From the NCBI GenBank assembly GCA_045642485.1, contig JAZUIV010000024.1, forward strand, positions 1 to 21,761: 21,761 nucleotides of DNA, read 5' to 3'. Under the pieces are notes generated by a model. The model was not told where the DNA came from. It did not search any database and was given only the letters and a program-made list of their open reading frames with translations. Each line of letters opens with the position of its first letter. Position 1 is the first letter of the stretch. The position numbers and the translations under genes were made by a program. Source of the DNA: Cacconaster sp045642485. GTDB lineage: Bacteria > Bacteroidota > Bacteroidia > Bacteroidales > UBA932. Positions 15,154 to 21,761 of the stretch are shown here, piece by piece.

Positions 15154-17304
15154 ATGCCTCGCTGTCTATACCATAGTCCAATAAACGCATTCATCGCTTC
15201 TGATGCAAAATCCCTACTAGGTTCCTTCGGCATCAATTATCACGGCGATATATTGACCTCGACCAATGAGGCATGGGCCGGTGAGATTGACATTATGCAA
15301 GAAGTTCTGCAACCGTGGAGGAACGAGCTTGGGCAAATCATATTCGAATATGACATTCCGCGTCTCGGAAAGAGGATTGACGTAGTTCTTCTTCTCAGAG
15401 GAATAATCTTCTGCCTTGAGTTCAAAGTCGGTCAAAAAGATGCACTTCAAGCAGATATCGAGCAGGTACTCGATTATGCATTGGACCTGAAGAACTTTCA
15501 TCTACTGAGTCAGGAGCGCACTATCGTGCCGATTCTCATTCCGACGAAGTATCCAAACACTTCTAAAGAGTTTCAGCCCTCTGTGTACGATGACTCTATA
15601 TACAATCCACTCATCACAGGTGCAGACGGATTGCAGAAACTCATTACCGACGTACTTGCACATGCCGGAGCGACAAAGACTGATAACACTCTGAATGCCG
15701 ACTGGATAATCAGTCCGTACTCCCCTACGCCGACGATTATCGAGGCTGCTAGGAAGCTATACGAAAACCATTCTGTTGAAGATATCACCCGTCACGAAGC
15801 GGACAAAGTATCGACCGATGCGACTATTGCCTTCATTCTTAAGGTGATTAAGGATAGCAAAGAAAATGGGGATAAAAGTATTTGTTTCGTCACAGGAGTA
15901 CCTGGCGCTGGCAAAACCCTCGTAGGTCTTGATGTAGCCGTAAAACAGTCATATCAAGGTGGTAATGAAATGGTCGAAGACGAAGGAGCTGTTTACCTTT
16001 CCGGAAACGGTCCTTTGGTCGCTGTCTTAACTGAAGCTCTTGCATTTGACAATCATAAGAAATGCCGTGCAAGTGGCGAGAAGAAAAATATGTCGGACTC
16101 CCGCCGTGAGGTCGGCAAGTTTATCCAGATCATCCATCGCTATCGCGACAACATGTTGATGAAGATCAAGAATCCTGTCGAGAACGGAGTACTTGAAATC
16201 GACCCAACAAAAGCATTGAAACACAAAGAAGCGGGATACGGAGAAGTTGAGCATGTGGCAATCTTTGACGAGGCACAACGCTCATGGACACACAAGCGAC
16301 TCGCTGACTATTTGAAGCGGGGTGGCACCTACGGCAATAAACTTAAGGTTCCGAACTTCCCATATTCTGAAGCTGCTTTTCTTATATGGTCGCTGGATCA
16401 GCGCGAGGATTGGGCGACAATCGTATGTCTGGTAGGTGGCGGCCAAGAGATTAACACTGGTGAAGCAGGCATCTCTGAATGGATTGCTGCGTTGAATGGC
16501 ATGTTCCCGCACTGGAAGGTCTATATCTCCAACAAACTGACTGAACCGGAATATGCAGAAGGCAGGGTCAACGAATTACTTGCTAATAACGGCAATGTCA
16601 CGTTCACCGACAATCTGCATTTAGGTGTCAGTCTTCGCTCATTCCGTGCCGAGAAACTGTCCGCATTCGTGCATTCTCTGCTTTCATTCAATCCGGATGC
16701 AGCGAGCATTTACAGCGAAATCAAGGACCGCTACCCTATTGTCCTGACACGCGATATGGCCAAGGCTCGCGAATGGCTTCGTTCAAAGGCTCGTGGCTCA
16801 GAGCGTACCGGCATACTCGTTACGAAGACAGCAGCCCGATTCAAGCCATTGGCAGTTGATATCCTTGATCAGGGCGATGAGAATGCCGTGCATTGGTTCC
16901 TGGAAGACAAAAACGATATCCGATCATCCAATTATCTAGAGGACGCTGCTACCGAAATTCAAGTGCAAGGGCTCGAACTGGACTATACTTGCGTGCTTTG
17001 GGATGCAGATATGCGCTGTTACGGCAATTCCTCATTTCACGAATGGAAGTACTTCAACTTCAATGGCCGAACTGCCTGGCGCGAGGAAACCGGCAACACG
17101 GACGTCAGCATTGAACGTCGCAAATACATGCTCAACGCCTATCGCGTCCTTCTTACTCGTGCTCGCATGGGCATGGTCATTTGCGTGCCTACTGGCAACG
17201 GGAATAAAACAGTTGGCGGTTTCCCAGAGGACGCCACAAGGCTTCCAGAGTTCTATAACAGCACATATGAGTATCTAAAATCCTTGGGGCTGAAGGAATT
17301 ATGA
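15154..17304 (+). CDS. RecB-like nuclease fused to DUF2075 (SF1-type) helicase
   Basis: A 716-aa protein. The first ~120 residues contain a PD-(D/E)XK nuclease core: D76 in RIDVV, E89 and K91 in CLEFKVG, then the RecB-type QxxxY motif as QVLDY. The rest is a P-loop ATPase of the DUF2075 / Schlafen group 3-like DNA/RNA helicase family. Walker A is GVPGAGKT (248-255), a sensor-like YLSGNGPLVAVL follows, Walker B is IFDEAQR (372-375 DEAQ), a late motif is VQGLELDY, and motif VI is LLTRAR (about 664-669). A nuclease joined to an ATP-driven motor suggests DNA or RNA degradation in defence or repair; that is inference. It overlaps the Nudix gene by 4 nt. Arginine codon use (CGT/CGC preferred) differs from neighbours that favour AGG/AGA/CGG, and it is flanked by gene-poor DNA, both pointing to horizontal gain. 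Confidence 0.85.
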   Translation: MPRCLYHSPINAFIASDAKSLLGSFGINYHGDILTSTNEAWAGEIDIMQEVLQPWRNELGQIIFEYDIPRLGKRIDVVLLLRGIIFCLEFKVGQKDALQADIEQVLDYALDLKNFHLLSQERTIVPILIPTKYPNTSKEFQPSVYDDSIYNPLITGADGLQKLITDVLAHAGATKTDNTLNADWIISPYSPTPTIIEAARKLYENHSVEDITRHEADKVSTDATIAFILKVIKDSKENGDKSICFVTGVPGAGKTLVGLDVAVKQSYQGGNEMVEDEGAVYLSGNGPLVAVLTEALAFDNHKKCRASGEKKNMSDSRREVGKFIQIIHRYRDNMLMKIKNPVENGVLEIDPTKALKHKEAGYGEVEHVAIFDEAQRSWTHKRLADYLKRGGTYGNKLKVPNFPYSEAAFLIWSLDQREDWATIVCLVGGGQEINTGEAGISEWIAALNGMFPHWKVYISNKLTEPEYAEGRVNELLANNGNVTFTDNLHLGVSLRSFRAEKLSAFVHSLLSFNPDAASIYSEIKDRYPIVLTRDMAKAREWLRSKARGSERTGILVTKTAARFKPLAVDILDQGDENAVHWFLEDKNDIRSSNYLEDAATEIQVQGLELDYTCVLWDADMRCYGNSSFHEWKYFNFNGRTAWREETGNTDVSIERRKYMLNAYRVLLTRARMGMVICVPTGNGNKTVGGFPEDATRLPEFYNSTYEYLKSLGLKEL

Positions 17305-17687
17305 AAACAATTCAAGTGGTAGCAGCCCTCATCGTCCATAATGGACGTATCTTCGCGACGCAGCGAGGATACGGCGAGTGGAAGGACTGGTGGGAGTTTC
17401 CGGGTGGGAAGATAGAACCGGGAGAATCGCCAAAAGATGCGCTTAAACGCGAAATCCGTGAGGAACTAGCAACGGAGATACGTGTGGAACGCTATGTAGC
17501 AACGATTGCATGGGAATATCCCTCTTTCCACTTGTCAATGCGCTGCTACTTATGTAGCGTCGTCACAGGCTCGTTGGTACTGCTGGAGCATGAGGCGTCT
17601 ACCTGGCTTGACCGTGAGCATCTTCGCTCAGTGCAGTGGTTGCCAGCAGACGAGACTATCATCTCAAAAATTGAAACACTACTTTGA
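17301..17687 (+). CDS. MutT-type Nudix (deoxy)nucleoside triphosphate pyrophosphohydrolase
   Basis: A 128-aa protein of the MutT/NUDT1 group that hydrolyses (deoxy)nucleoside triphosphates to monophosphates. Features are VVAALIVHNGRIFATQR, WWEFPGGKIEPGE, and the Nudix box continuing to REIREEL; the usual small or Asp/Gly residue after EEL is Ala (EELATEI). All catalytic glutamates are present. The ATG overlaps the helicase stop (ATGA), so the two are translated as a pair. A house-cleaning role against oxidised nucleotides is the family default. Being tied to a nuclease-helicase suggests nucleotide processing connected with that system. Codon use resembles the helicase gene. Confidence 0.9.
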   Translation: MKTIQVVAALIVHNGRIFATQRGYGEWKDWWEFPGGKIEPGESPKDALKREIREELATEIRVERYVATIAWEYPSFHLSMRCYLCSVVTGSLVLLEHEASTWLDREHLRSVQWLPADETIISKIETLL

Positions 17688-17783
17688 TTCTTTCTTTTCC
17701 ACGGCCGGGTGATAATAGACCGCATAGGCTATTCCGTGGTCATCCAACCACGCAAGAGTTCTCTGTATCTTTCCTGACGGCAT
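17679..17783 (-). pseudogene. 34-codon minus-strand ORF, possible truncated gene
   Basis: ATG at 17783 to TAG at 17681 gives 34 aa containing TLAWLDDHGIAYAVYYHPAV. This pattern is loosely like the first helix and strand of YbaK-type aminoacyl-tRNA deacylases; I am not sure of that. A TAAATTTG box lies upstream on the same strand (17810-17803). The 3' end overlaps the Nudix gene by 9 nt. It may be a gene cut short when the cassette arrived, or a real small protein. Confidence 0.35.
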
Positions 17784-17884
17784 ATACGGATTTTCTGCTA
17801 TGCAAATTTACACAAAATCGCCCTCACATCAATATATATCCGCTGTAGATGCTTTTCATATTGTGAAGTTACGCAAAATGTACG

Positions 17885-17892
17885 TATATTTG
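17885..17892 (+). promoter_or_regulatory. -7 box (TATATTTG) before the candidate small RNA
   Basis: TATATTTG matches TAnnTTTG exactly. A TTG (17861-17863) lies 21 nt upstream, about the expected -33 distance. No annotated gene starts downstream, so the box points to a short transcript. Confidence 0.45.
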
Positions 17893-17897
17893 CAGTG

Positions 17898-18041
17898 GTT
17901 CATCGCAGGGCATTGTCCTGCTTTGGGTCCCGCTGAAGTCAGACTCGAAAGATTCTGGCTTCTTCTATGTTTATGGGCACCTGAATTCATTCGTATGGGT
18001 TGATGAACATAATAAAGACCTCCAGTAACGAAGGTCTTTAT
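17898..18041 (+). ncRNA. Candidate small RNA with promoter and terminator
   Basis: From the predicted start near 17898 the sequence can fold into GCAGGG/TCCTGC (17905-17921), a 9-bp stem GAAGTCAGA/TCTGGCTTC with one G-U (17935-17962), and the closing 10-bp terminator hairpin (18012-18041). Against this, one plus-strand frame (17867-18028) reads protein-like at its end (GFFYVYGHLNSFVWVDEHN) but lacks a start codon. It could instead be the tail of a broken gene. No known RNA family is recognised. Confidence 0.3.
18012..18041. terminator. Hairpin terminator, probably bidirectional
   Basis: A perfect 10-bp stem ATAAAGACCT (18012-18021) and AGGTCTTTAT (18032-18041) encloses a 10-nt loop. The A/T-rich stem base gives short U-tracts in both directions. 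It would end the minus-strand Cthe_2159-like gene and any plus-strand transcript from 17898. Confidence 0.6.
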
Positions 18042-18064
18042 CTACTATAAATGAAATCTTTCTA

Positions 18065-19741
18065 TCAACGTCCTCCAGGACCTCCAGGACCTCCAGGGCC
18101 GAAACCTCCACCGCCGGGACCTGTCTGAGAACCGATTGTGGTTATCTTGTTTGACAGCGTTACCGTCTGATACACGGTGTCACCGATTGAGATGGTATAT
18201 TCCCCTCCCTTGACGAATTTGGAACTACTGAGAATTACACCGGCACTTTGTGACCCTTGCGGAGAAGTTACCGCAAGAATCTTTGTTCCGCTTTCATCCT
18301 TTACGGCAAGTTCCTGGGTTGTTGACATAGGGCATCCGTTGTAAACAATACAGAACTGCGCGCTTGTTGAAGTCGGAGCATATACTGTTCCGCCTATGCC
18401 TATGATTTCCCCGCCATCGATGACTAAAGTACTGTTCACTCCTGGCTCGTCGCTATCTAAAGCAGCTTCCATATTCGCAGCGATGGAAATTACCTTCCCC
18501 CCTGTAATCTTGATGTCTCCGTTTGAATCGATGCCGTCGTTGTTGGTTGAGAGACAGAAAATTTCTCCTCCTGAAATCTTCACCATAGTGGCGGCATTCA
18601 TCGCGTCGTCATAAGCCATAACGTCGATTTTCCCTCCGTTTATGTAAAGGTTTTTCTTGCTCTCGATACCTTCGGAACCTTCGCATTTGCCGACGCAGCG
18701 GACTGTGATGTCTCCTCCGTTGATGGTGATGTCTCCGTCAATCTTCATACCCTTAGGGGACTCCTGCTCTCCCTTGTCATCCTTGCCGTAAGTGCCGCTG
18801 GTATTGACCACCAGACGCCCGCCGTCAACGATAAGGGTGCTGTCGGTCTTCACGCCTTTGCCCCCGGCAGTGCTGTTGTTTGCATAGAAATATCCTCCGG
18901 TGAAATGAATCTCATCGTTGCAGTGCAGGCAGTTCTTTGCGGCTCCGGTCACAACAACAGTAGGGCCCGGGCGCATATAGAAATCGTTGTCCACACTGAT
19001 GCCGTGCTTGTAGTTGCCTTTCACGGAAAGTTTACCTTTTCCGCTCACGATAACGGCCTTTTCTGAGAAGAAGCATCCCTTGCGGTCTTCATCAGCAGCA
19101 GTCTTTCCGGTAAAATAGTATGCATCATCCTTGTACTCCGCGCAATCTTCAAGATAGTTTTCCGTGCCGTCCGCAAGGTGCAGGAACAGCCGCTTGCCCG
19201 ACTGGTAGTTGATTGCCGGGCCGCGTTGGGACTTCAGCGAAACTCCGTTGAGAGTGAGTTTCACTTTCTTGCCTGCTTCCTTGTCATCGGGGTCGGTGGT
19301 GTTGTAGATCTTGAGCGACCCGTTGTCACTGGCCCCATTCAGGATGATTTCGCATTTCTTGACATCGTTGCCGGAGGGATAGAGCACAACGTGAGCACCT
19401 TCTTTTTTGTGGATATAAACCTTCTCGGCGTTCTTGCTCATCTCAACCGCAACATCATCACCTTTGTACTCAATGGTAATGGTATTTTTGAAAGTACCGT
19501 CGGATTCCGCTTCGGCTTCCCAATAGATGTCGGCGTCTGACTTGTCTGTCACATCGGCATCACTGTCTGTAGAGAGCAGGCCATCATACTCAATTGTACT
19601 GAACTCATAGGTGCTGCCTTGAGTCCCGGGAGGCATAGGCTGGTCTCCTCCCGGTCCGAAAGGGCCGAAAGGATCCATTCCATTGGTATTGCACGCACAT
19701 ACAGACAGCGCGGCAAGAAACAAAACAGGTAATTTTTTCAT
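18065..19741 (-). CDS. Cthe_2159-like carbohydrate-binding domain lipoprotein
   Basis: About 558 aa. The N-terminus MKKLPVLFLAALSVCAC is a lipoprotein signal with a lipobox cysteine, so the protein should be anchored in an outer surface or periplasmic membrane. The long middle region has repeated short beta-strand units with Gly, Asn and Asp turns (KISGGEIFCLSTNNDGIDSNGDIKI region). This is typical of the Cthe_2159 (DUF4353) family, a beta-helix like pectate lyase that binds polygalacturonate and calcium. Gly/Pro-rich segments of the GPGG type occur both right after the signal and at the C-terminus. An ATG three codons upstream (19750) is an alternative start. It is divergent from an AraC-type regulator. 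Polysaccharide binding is family-based; the substrate is unknown. Confidence 0.85.
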   Translation of the reverse strand: MKKLPVLFLAALSVCACNTNGMDPFGPFGPGGDQPMPPGTQGSTYEFSTIEYDGLLSTDSDADVTDKSDADIYWEAEAESDGTFKNTITIEYKGDDVAVEMSKNAEKVYIHKKEGAHVVLYPSGNDVKKCEIILNGASDNGSLKIYNTTDPDDKEAGKKVKLTLNGVSLKSQRGPAINYQSGKRLFLHLADGTENYLEDCAEYKDDAYYFTGKTAADEDRKGCFFSEKAVIVSGKGKLSVKGNYKHGISVDNDFYMRPGPTVVVTGAAKNCLHCNDEIHFTGGYFYANNSTAGGKGVKTDSTLIVDGGRLVVNTSGTYGKDDKGEQESPKGMKIDGDITINGGDITVRCVGKCEGSEGIESKKNLYINGGKIDVMAYDDAMNAATMVKISGGEIFCLSTNNDGIDSNGDIKITGGKVISIAANMEAALDSDEPGVNSTLVIDGGEIIGIGGTVYAPTSTSAQFCIVYNGCPMSTTQELAVKDESGTKILAVTSPQGSQSAGVILSSSKFVKGGEYTISIGDTVYQTVTLSNKITTIGSQTGPGGGGFGPGGPGGPGGR

Positions 19742-19767
19742 AATCAGCATAATTTGTCAATCGGGCA

Positions 19768-19775
19768 CAAAGTTA
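19768..19775 (-). promoter_or_regulatory. -7 box (TAACTTTG) for the Cthe_2159-like gene
   Basis: On the minus strand TAACTTTG fits TAnnTTTG, 26 nt before the ATG at 19741. A direct repeat GGTCC (19796-19800 and 19808-19812) lies just upstream and could be a regulator site, but it is too short to trust. Confidence 0.45.
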
Positions 19776-19898
19776 AGCCAATGTTATGCCAGCACGGTCC
19801 CAAATTAGGTCCATTAAAGTCATAAAAATGTTCTATTCATTACAATACGAAGAAAATCGTTATATTTATCCCCTGATTTATATTCAATTTCGACAGGA

Positions 19899-20783
19899 AT
19901 GCAACAACCTCAGGAGTTCTCAGCCCAATCTATCAAGCAAAAGGTCGCCTCGCTGACGGACACTTATTATGGAGACGAGTGCAATGTTTCGCTCAAGTCA
20001 AGCAGTATTACAATAAAGTCCGCTTCCGACGGGGAGCCTCTGCGTTTCAACAATCTTGGCATATCTTTCTGCTGCAGCGGTCACATTTCTTCTGAAATCA
20101 ACCTCGCCCCACAAACAGCCGGCACAGGAGACTTCGAACTTATTTTCCCGGGATCGATATATCGTCTGAAGGGAATCAGCGGGGACTGCGAACTTATAGG
20201 AATTGCCATATCTCCATTCCTGTTTGATGGAATCCTGTCGGATGCGGACAAGATATTCTTCAGCAGGGTTGGGACAAATATCAGAGTACGGCTTGAAAAG
20301 GATGAACAGTTGATATTCAGGCAAATGGCAGAAGTCTATCTGCATGCATTGCAACTTTACGGAGAAAAGTCAAAAATCAGCAGAGAAATGACGGTGTGCA
20401 TAATGCAATTCGCCTTGCAGGTGTGTTCCTCAGACAGAGTCGTAAAGGTAGAATCAGGCAGTCGCGCTGACGAACTGTGCGCCAAATTCATTACACTTCT
20501 CCCTCAAACGAAAGGGACGAAACGTACTATCGGCTGGTTCGCCGAAAACCTGTGTGTCAGCAACCACTACCTGAGCATAGCCGTCAAAGAGTCAAGCGGT
20601 CAGTCTGTAAAAAGCCTCATAGACAATGCAGTCATTATGGAGATAAAGGTATTGCTGCGTCATTCGGACTTATCCGTATCACAGATTGCTGACCGCTTGG
20701 AATTCCCGAACAGCAGTTTCATGTGCAAGTTTTTCAAGGCAAAAACCGGCATTACGCCGCTGCATTACAGGCGGAGGCAATAG
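19899..20783 (+). CDS. AraC-family transcriptional regulator
   Basis: A 294-aa regulator. The C-terminal ~100 residues form the AraC/XylS double helix-turn-helix: WFAENLCVSNHYLSIAVKESSGQSVKSLID for the first, and LSVSQIADRLEFPNSSFMCKFFKAKTGITPLHYR for the second with the family's closing signature. The N-terminal ~170 residues look like a cupin-type ligand-sensing domain (FELIFPGSIYRLKG). It is divergent from the Cthe_2159-like lipoprotein gene with 157 nt between start codons, so control of that gene is a natural guess. The ligand is unknown. Confidence 0.9.
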   Translation: MQQPQEFSAQSIKQKVASLTDTYYGDECNVSLKSSSITIKSASDGEPLRFNNLGISFCCSGHISSEINLAPQTAGTGDFELIFPGSIYRLKGISGDCELIGIAISPFLFDGILSDADKIFFSRVGTNIRVRLEKDEQLIFRQMAEVYLHALQLYGEKSKISREMTVCIMQFALQVCSSDRVVKVESGSRADELCAKFITLLPQTKGTKRTIGWFAENLCVSNHYLSIAVKESSGQSVKSLIDNAVIMEIKVLLRHSDLSVSQIADRLEFPNSSFMCKFFKAKTGITPLHYRRRQ

Positions 20784-20893
20784 TTCACTCGTCTGGACGG
20801 ATGAATCCGATATGTAATAGCCGCCTATACATGTAAGTTTGGTGGTAGCGTAATGATAGCCCATAGCCGCCTTAACTTATTTTTCTTTATTAT

Positions 20894-20923
20894 TTTGAAG
20901 AATGAAAATTGTTCGTATATTTG
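20894..20923 (+). promoter_or_regulatory. arsR promoter (-33 TTTG, -7 TATATTTG)
   Basis: TTTG at 20894-20897 and TATATTTG at 20916-20923 with an 18-nt spacer form the most complete Bacteroidota-type promoter in the window. It lies inside the region an upstream ATG at 20902 would have coded for. The real arsR start is therefore the ATG at 20947. Confidence 0.65.
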
Positions 20924-20929
20924 CGAATA
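20910..20929 (+). promoter_or_regulatory. Candidate ArsR operator 1, overlapping the arsR -7 box
   Basis: TGTTCGTA (20910-20917), 4-nt spacer, TGCGAATA (20922-20929): an imperfect palindrome covering the -7 box. It has the same half-site and spacing as the perfect palindrome at 21347-21366. Binding here would block RNA polymerase, which fits autorepression by ArsR. Confidence 0.6.
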
Positions 20930-20946
20930 ATTTAAGCCTTATTGTT

Positions 20947-21306
20947 ATGCCTGACAATGAATACACATACAAGCAGGAGCGGCTGGCGCGTTACGCCCGG
21001 GCACTCGGCAACCCTGCGAGAATTGCCATTATGGAGTTCCTCGCGGCACAGGACGAATGCTTCTTCGGACAGATGCACGAGAAGCTGCCCATTGCGAAGG
21101 CCACCTGCTCCCAGCATCTTTCGGAGCTGAAGGACGCAGGGCTCATCAAGGGAGAGATTGAGGGCGCACGCACGAAGTACTGCATCAACCAGGAGAATTG
21201 GCGAGAGTTCAAGCTGCTCTTCGAGGAGTTTATCGCCAAATGCCCCTGCAACCGCCAGAGTCCGGTTCAGAAGAAATGCTGCTGCTCTTCCGGTGAAAGC
21301 AAGTAA
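20947..21306 (+). CDS. arsR: ArsR-family metalloregulator
   Basis: A 119-aa ArsR/SmtB winged-helix repressor that releases DNA on binding arsenite, antimonite or a similar metal(loid). Helices are YARALGNPARIAIMEFL, the recognition helix ATCSQHLSELKDAGLI, and the wing GEIEGARTKYCI. The canonical ELCVC arsenite motif is absent; instead there are scattered cysteines (ECFFGQ, ATCSQ) and a Cys-rich tail with CPCN and CCCSS, likely metal ligands. I chose the ATG at 20947 because the promoter covers the upstream in-frame ATG at 20902. It is followed by a hairpin terminator and an operator-controlled thioredoxin-like gene. Confidence 0.88.
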   Translation: MPDNEYTYKQERLARYARALGNPARIAIMEFLAAQDECFFGQMHEKLPIAKATCSQHLSELKDAGLIKGEIEGARTKYCINQENWREFKLLFEEFIAKCPCNRQSPVQKKCCCSSGESK

Positions 21307-21311
21307 GACAC

Positions 21312-21338
21312 AGGCTTGCAAGTCAAGCCTTTTATTTT
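21312..21338 (+). terminator. Hairpin terminator or attenuator after arsR
   Basis: AGGCTTG (21312-21318) pairs perfectly with CAAGCCT (21324-21330) and is followed by a T-rich run. It separates arsR from the downstream genes, so these may need the second operator-promoter region or read-through. Confidence 0.6.
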
Positions 21339-21346
21339 GGAAACAA

Positions 21347-21366
21347 TGTTCGTAATAATACGAACA
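21347..21366 (+). promoter_or_regulatory. Candidate ArsR operator 2 (perfect palindrome)
   Basis: TGTTCGTA and TACGAACA form a perfect 8+8 palindrome with a 4-nt spacer, 24 nt before the thioredoxin-like ATG. It matches operator 1 in half-site and spacing. A TTTTG at 21335-21339 could be a -33 element; the -7 is not clear. Confidence 0.65.
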
Positions 21367-21389
21367 TATTAATCAAACATACAACAATT

Positions 21390-21632
21390 ATGGAAATCAA
21401 AGTATTGGGAACAGGATGCTGCAGCAAGTGCGCAGCACTGATGAAAGCAGCTCAAGCGGCAGTTGCAGAACTCGGGATCAACACCGAAGTGGAAGAAATC
21501 ACTGACATCGAGAAGATCATCTCCTACAATGTGATGCGTACTCCGGCCCTTGTGGTGGACGGAAATGTTCTCTCTTCCGGAAAGGTCCTGAGCACAGAAG
21601 AAGTCAAATCCATCATAAAGGCTCAGATGTAA
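21390..21632 (+). CDS. Thioredoxin-like redox-active disulfide protein
   Basis: An 80-aa protein of the thioredoxin_3 group of redox-active disulfide proteins. The N-terminal VLGTGCCSKC supplies the CxxC (C11, C14) plus an extra adjacent cysteine C10. The cis-proline segment RTPALVVDG completes the fold. Such proteins are often next to arsR and metal(loid) permease genes; a role in reducing or handling arsenic or other thiol-reactive metal is inferred. The stop overlaps the next start by one base (TAATG), so they are coupled. Confidence 0.88.
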   Translation: MEIKVLGTGCCSKCAALMKAAQAAVAELGINTEVEEITDIEKIISYNVMRTPALVVDGNVLSSGKVLSTEEVKSIIKAQM

Positions 21633-21761
21633 TGAAAAGGACTGCATTGATTCTTATGATGCTGCTCTCACTCGCGGGATGCAGGCAGGGCGGCAAAACG
21701 GCATCGCAAGCTACGTCAGAGAAGTCTTCGGCAAAGGTTCAGGTGCTGCTGTTTCACGCGG
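21632..21761 (+). CDS. ArsF-type lipoprotein, start only
   Basis: The first 43 codons are present, then the window ends. A lipoprotein signal, MKRTALILMMLLSLAGC, has the lipobox cysteine at residue 17. It is followed by a polar linker and VQVLLFHA, which resembles the start of the thioredoxin-like domain of ArsF-family proteins found in Bacteroidota ars operons. Family assignment from this short piece is tentative; the lipoprotein nature is clear. Confidence 0.6.
   Translation, partial: MKRTALILMMLLSLAGCRQGGKTASQATSEKSSAKVQVLLFHA

Larger units (their letters stand above)
17688..18064. other. Gene-poor stretch after the Nudix gene
   Basis: About 375 bases without a convincing full-length gene. 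It holds the small minus-strand ORF above, an inverted copy of the 15127-15140 14-mer (17799-17812), and a plus-strand promoter-hairpin-terminator unit (17885-18041). Confidence 0.6.

Noticed and set aside
14640..15190. Open frames on both strands across the GC-rich hairpin region
   Set aside because: They use TTG or late starts, are Arg/Pro/Ser/Ala-rich, and arise from high G+C with few stops; no family pattern.
19796..19812. GGTCC direct repeat as an AraC-type binding site
   Set aside because: Five bases repeated twice is expected by chance; noted only in the promoter entry.
20817..20872. Direct repeat ATAGCCGCCT, two copies 46 nt apart between the AraC gene and arsR
   Set aside because: Only two 10-mers and no flanking symmetry or third copy; not enough to call an element or operator.
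20902..20946. Upstream ATG start extending ArsR by 15 residues
   Set aside because: The promoter -7 box and operator 1 lie inside this stretch, and the family N-terminus fits the ATG at 20947.

Overview
The window looks like chromosomal DNA from a member of the Bacteroidota, most likely the order Bacteroidales. Three things point there. Promoter-like TAnnTTTG (-7) boxes recur upstream of genes, and Shine-Dalgarno sequences are not evident. A small coiled-coil gene, zapA and rny lie in sequence. The gene families (SusD-free lipoproteins, ArsF-type lipoprotein, Cthe_2159-like surface protein) also fit. I cannot place it to genus. No rRNA or tRNA gene, CRISPR array or intact insertion sequence was found.

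Left part (1-5320, mostly + strand): a long imperfect hairpin and a rho-independent terminator (1-186) are followed by a HAD phosphatase-Nudix fusion and galM. Next comes a cluster of three overlapping genes: purine nucleoside phosphorylase, an MtnA-like sugar-1-phosphate isomerase homologue without the canonical catalytic Cys and Asp, and a YycJ-type metallo-beta-lactamase-fold hydrolase. A 49-aa membrane protein is hidden on the minus strand between galM and the phosphorylase. The theme is nucleoside and sugar phosphate salvage.

Middle part: 5321-10172 is on the minus strand and holds two units. One is the coiled-coil gene - zapA - a candidate 6S-type RNA - rny (RNA control and cell division). 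The other is folC with a MalY/PatB-type aminotransferase. From a compact divergent promoter region at 10173-10210 a + strand unit runs lysA - small alarmone hydrolase - nucleoside hydrolase lipoprotein - mnmE. This mnmE carries an unusual Ala/Ser-rich insertion near its C-terminus.

Right part (14484-21761) is accessory in character. A 670-base gene-poor stretch holds possible coding remnants and a cluster of short GC-rich hairpins. It leads into a two-gene cassette: a RecB-like nuclease fused to a DUF2075/SF1 helicase, overlapping a MutT-type Nudix hydrolase by 4 bases. This is the best candidate in the window for an undescribed, possibly anti-phage, system. After another gene-poor stretch, with a promoter-hairpin-terminator unit that could be a small RNA, comes a Cthe_2159-like surface lipoprotein divergent from an AraC-type regulator. 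The window ends in the start of an arsenic-type operon (arsR, redox-active thioredoxin-like protein, ArsF-type lipoprotein). Two matching palindromes there look like ArsR operators.
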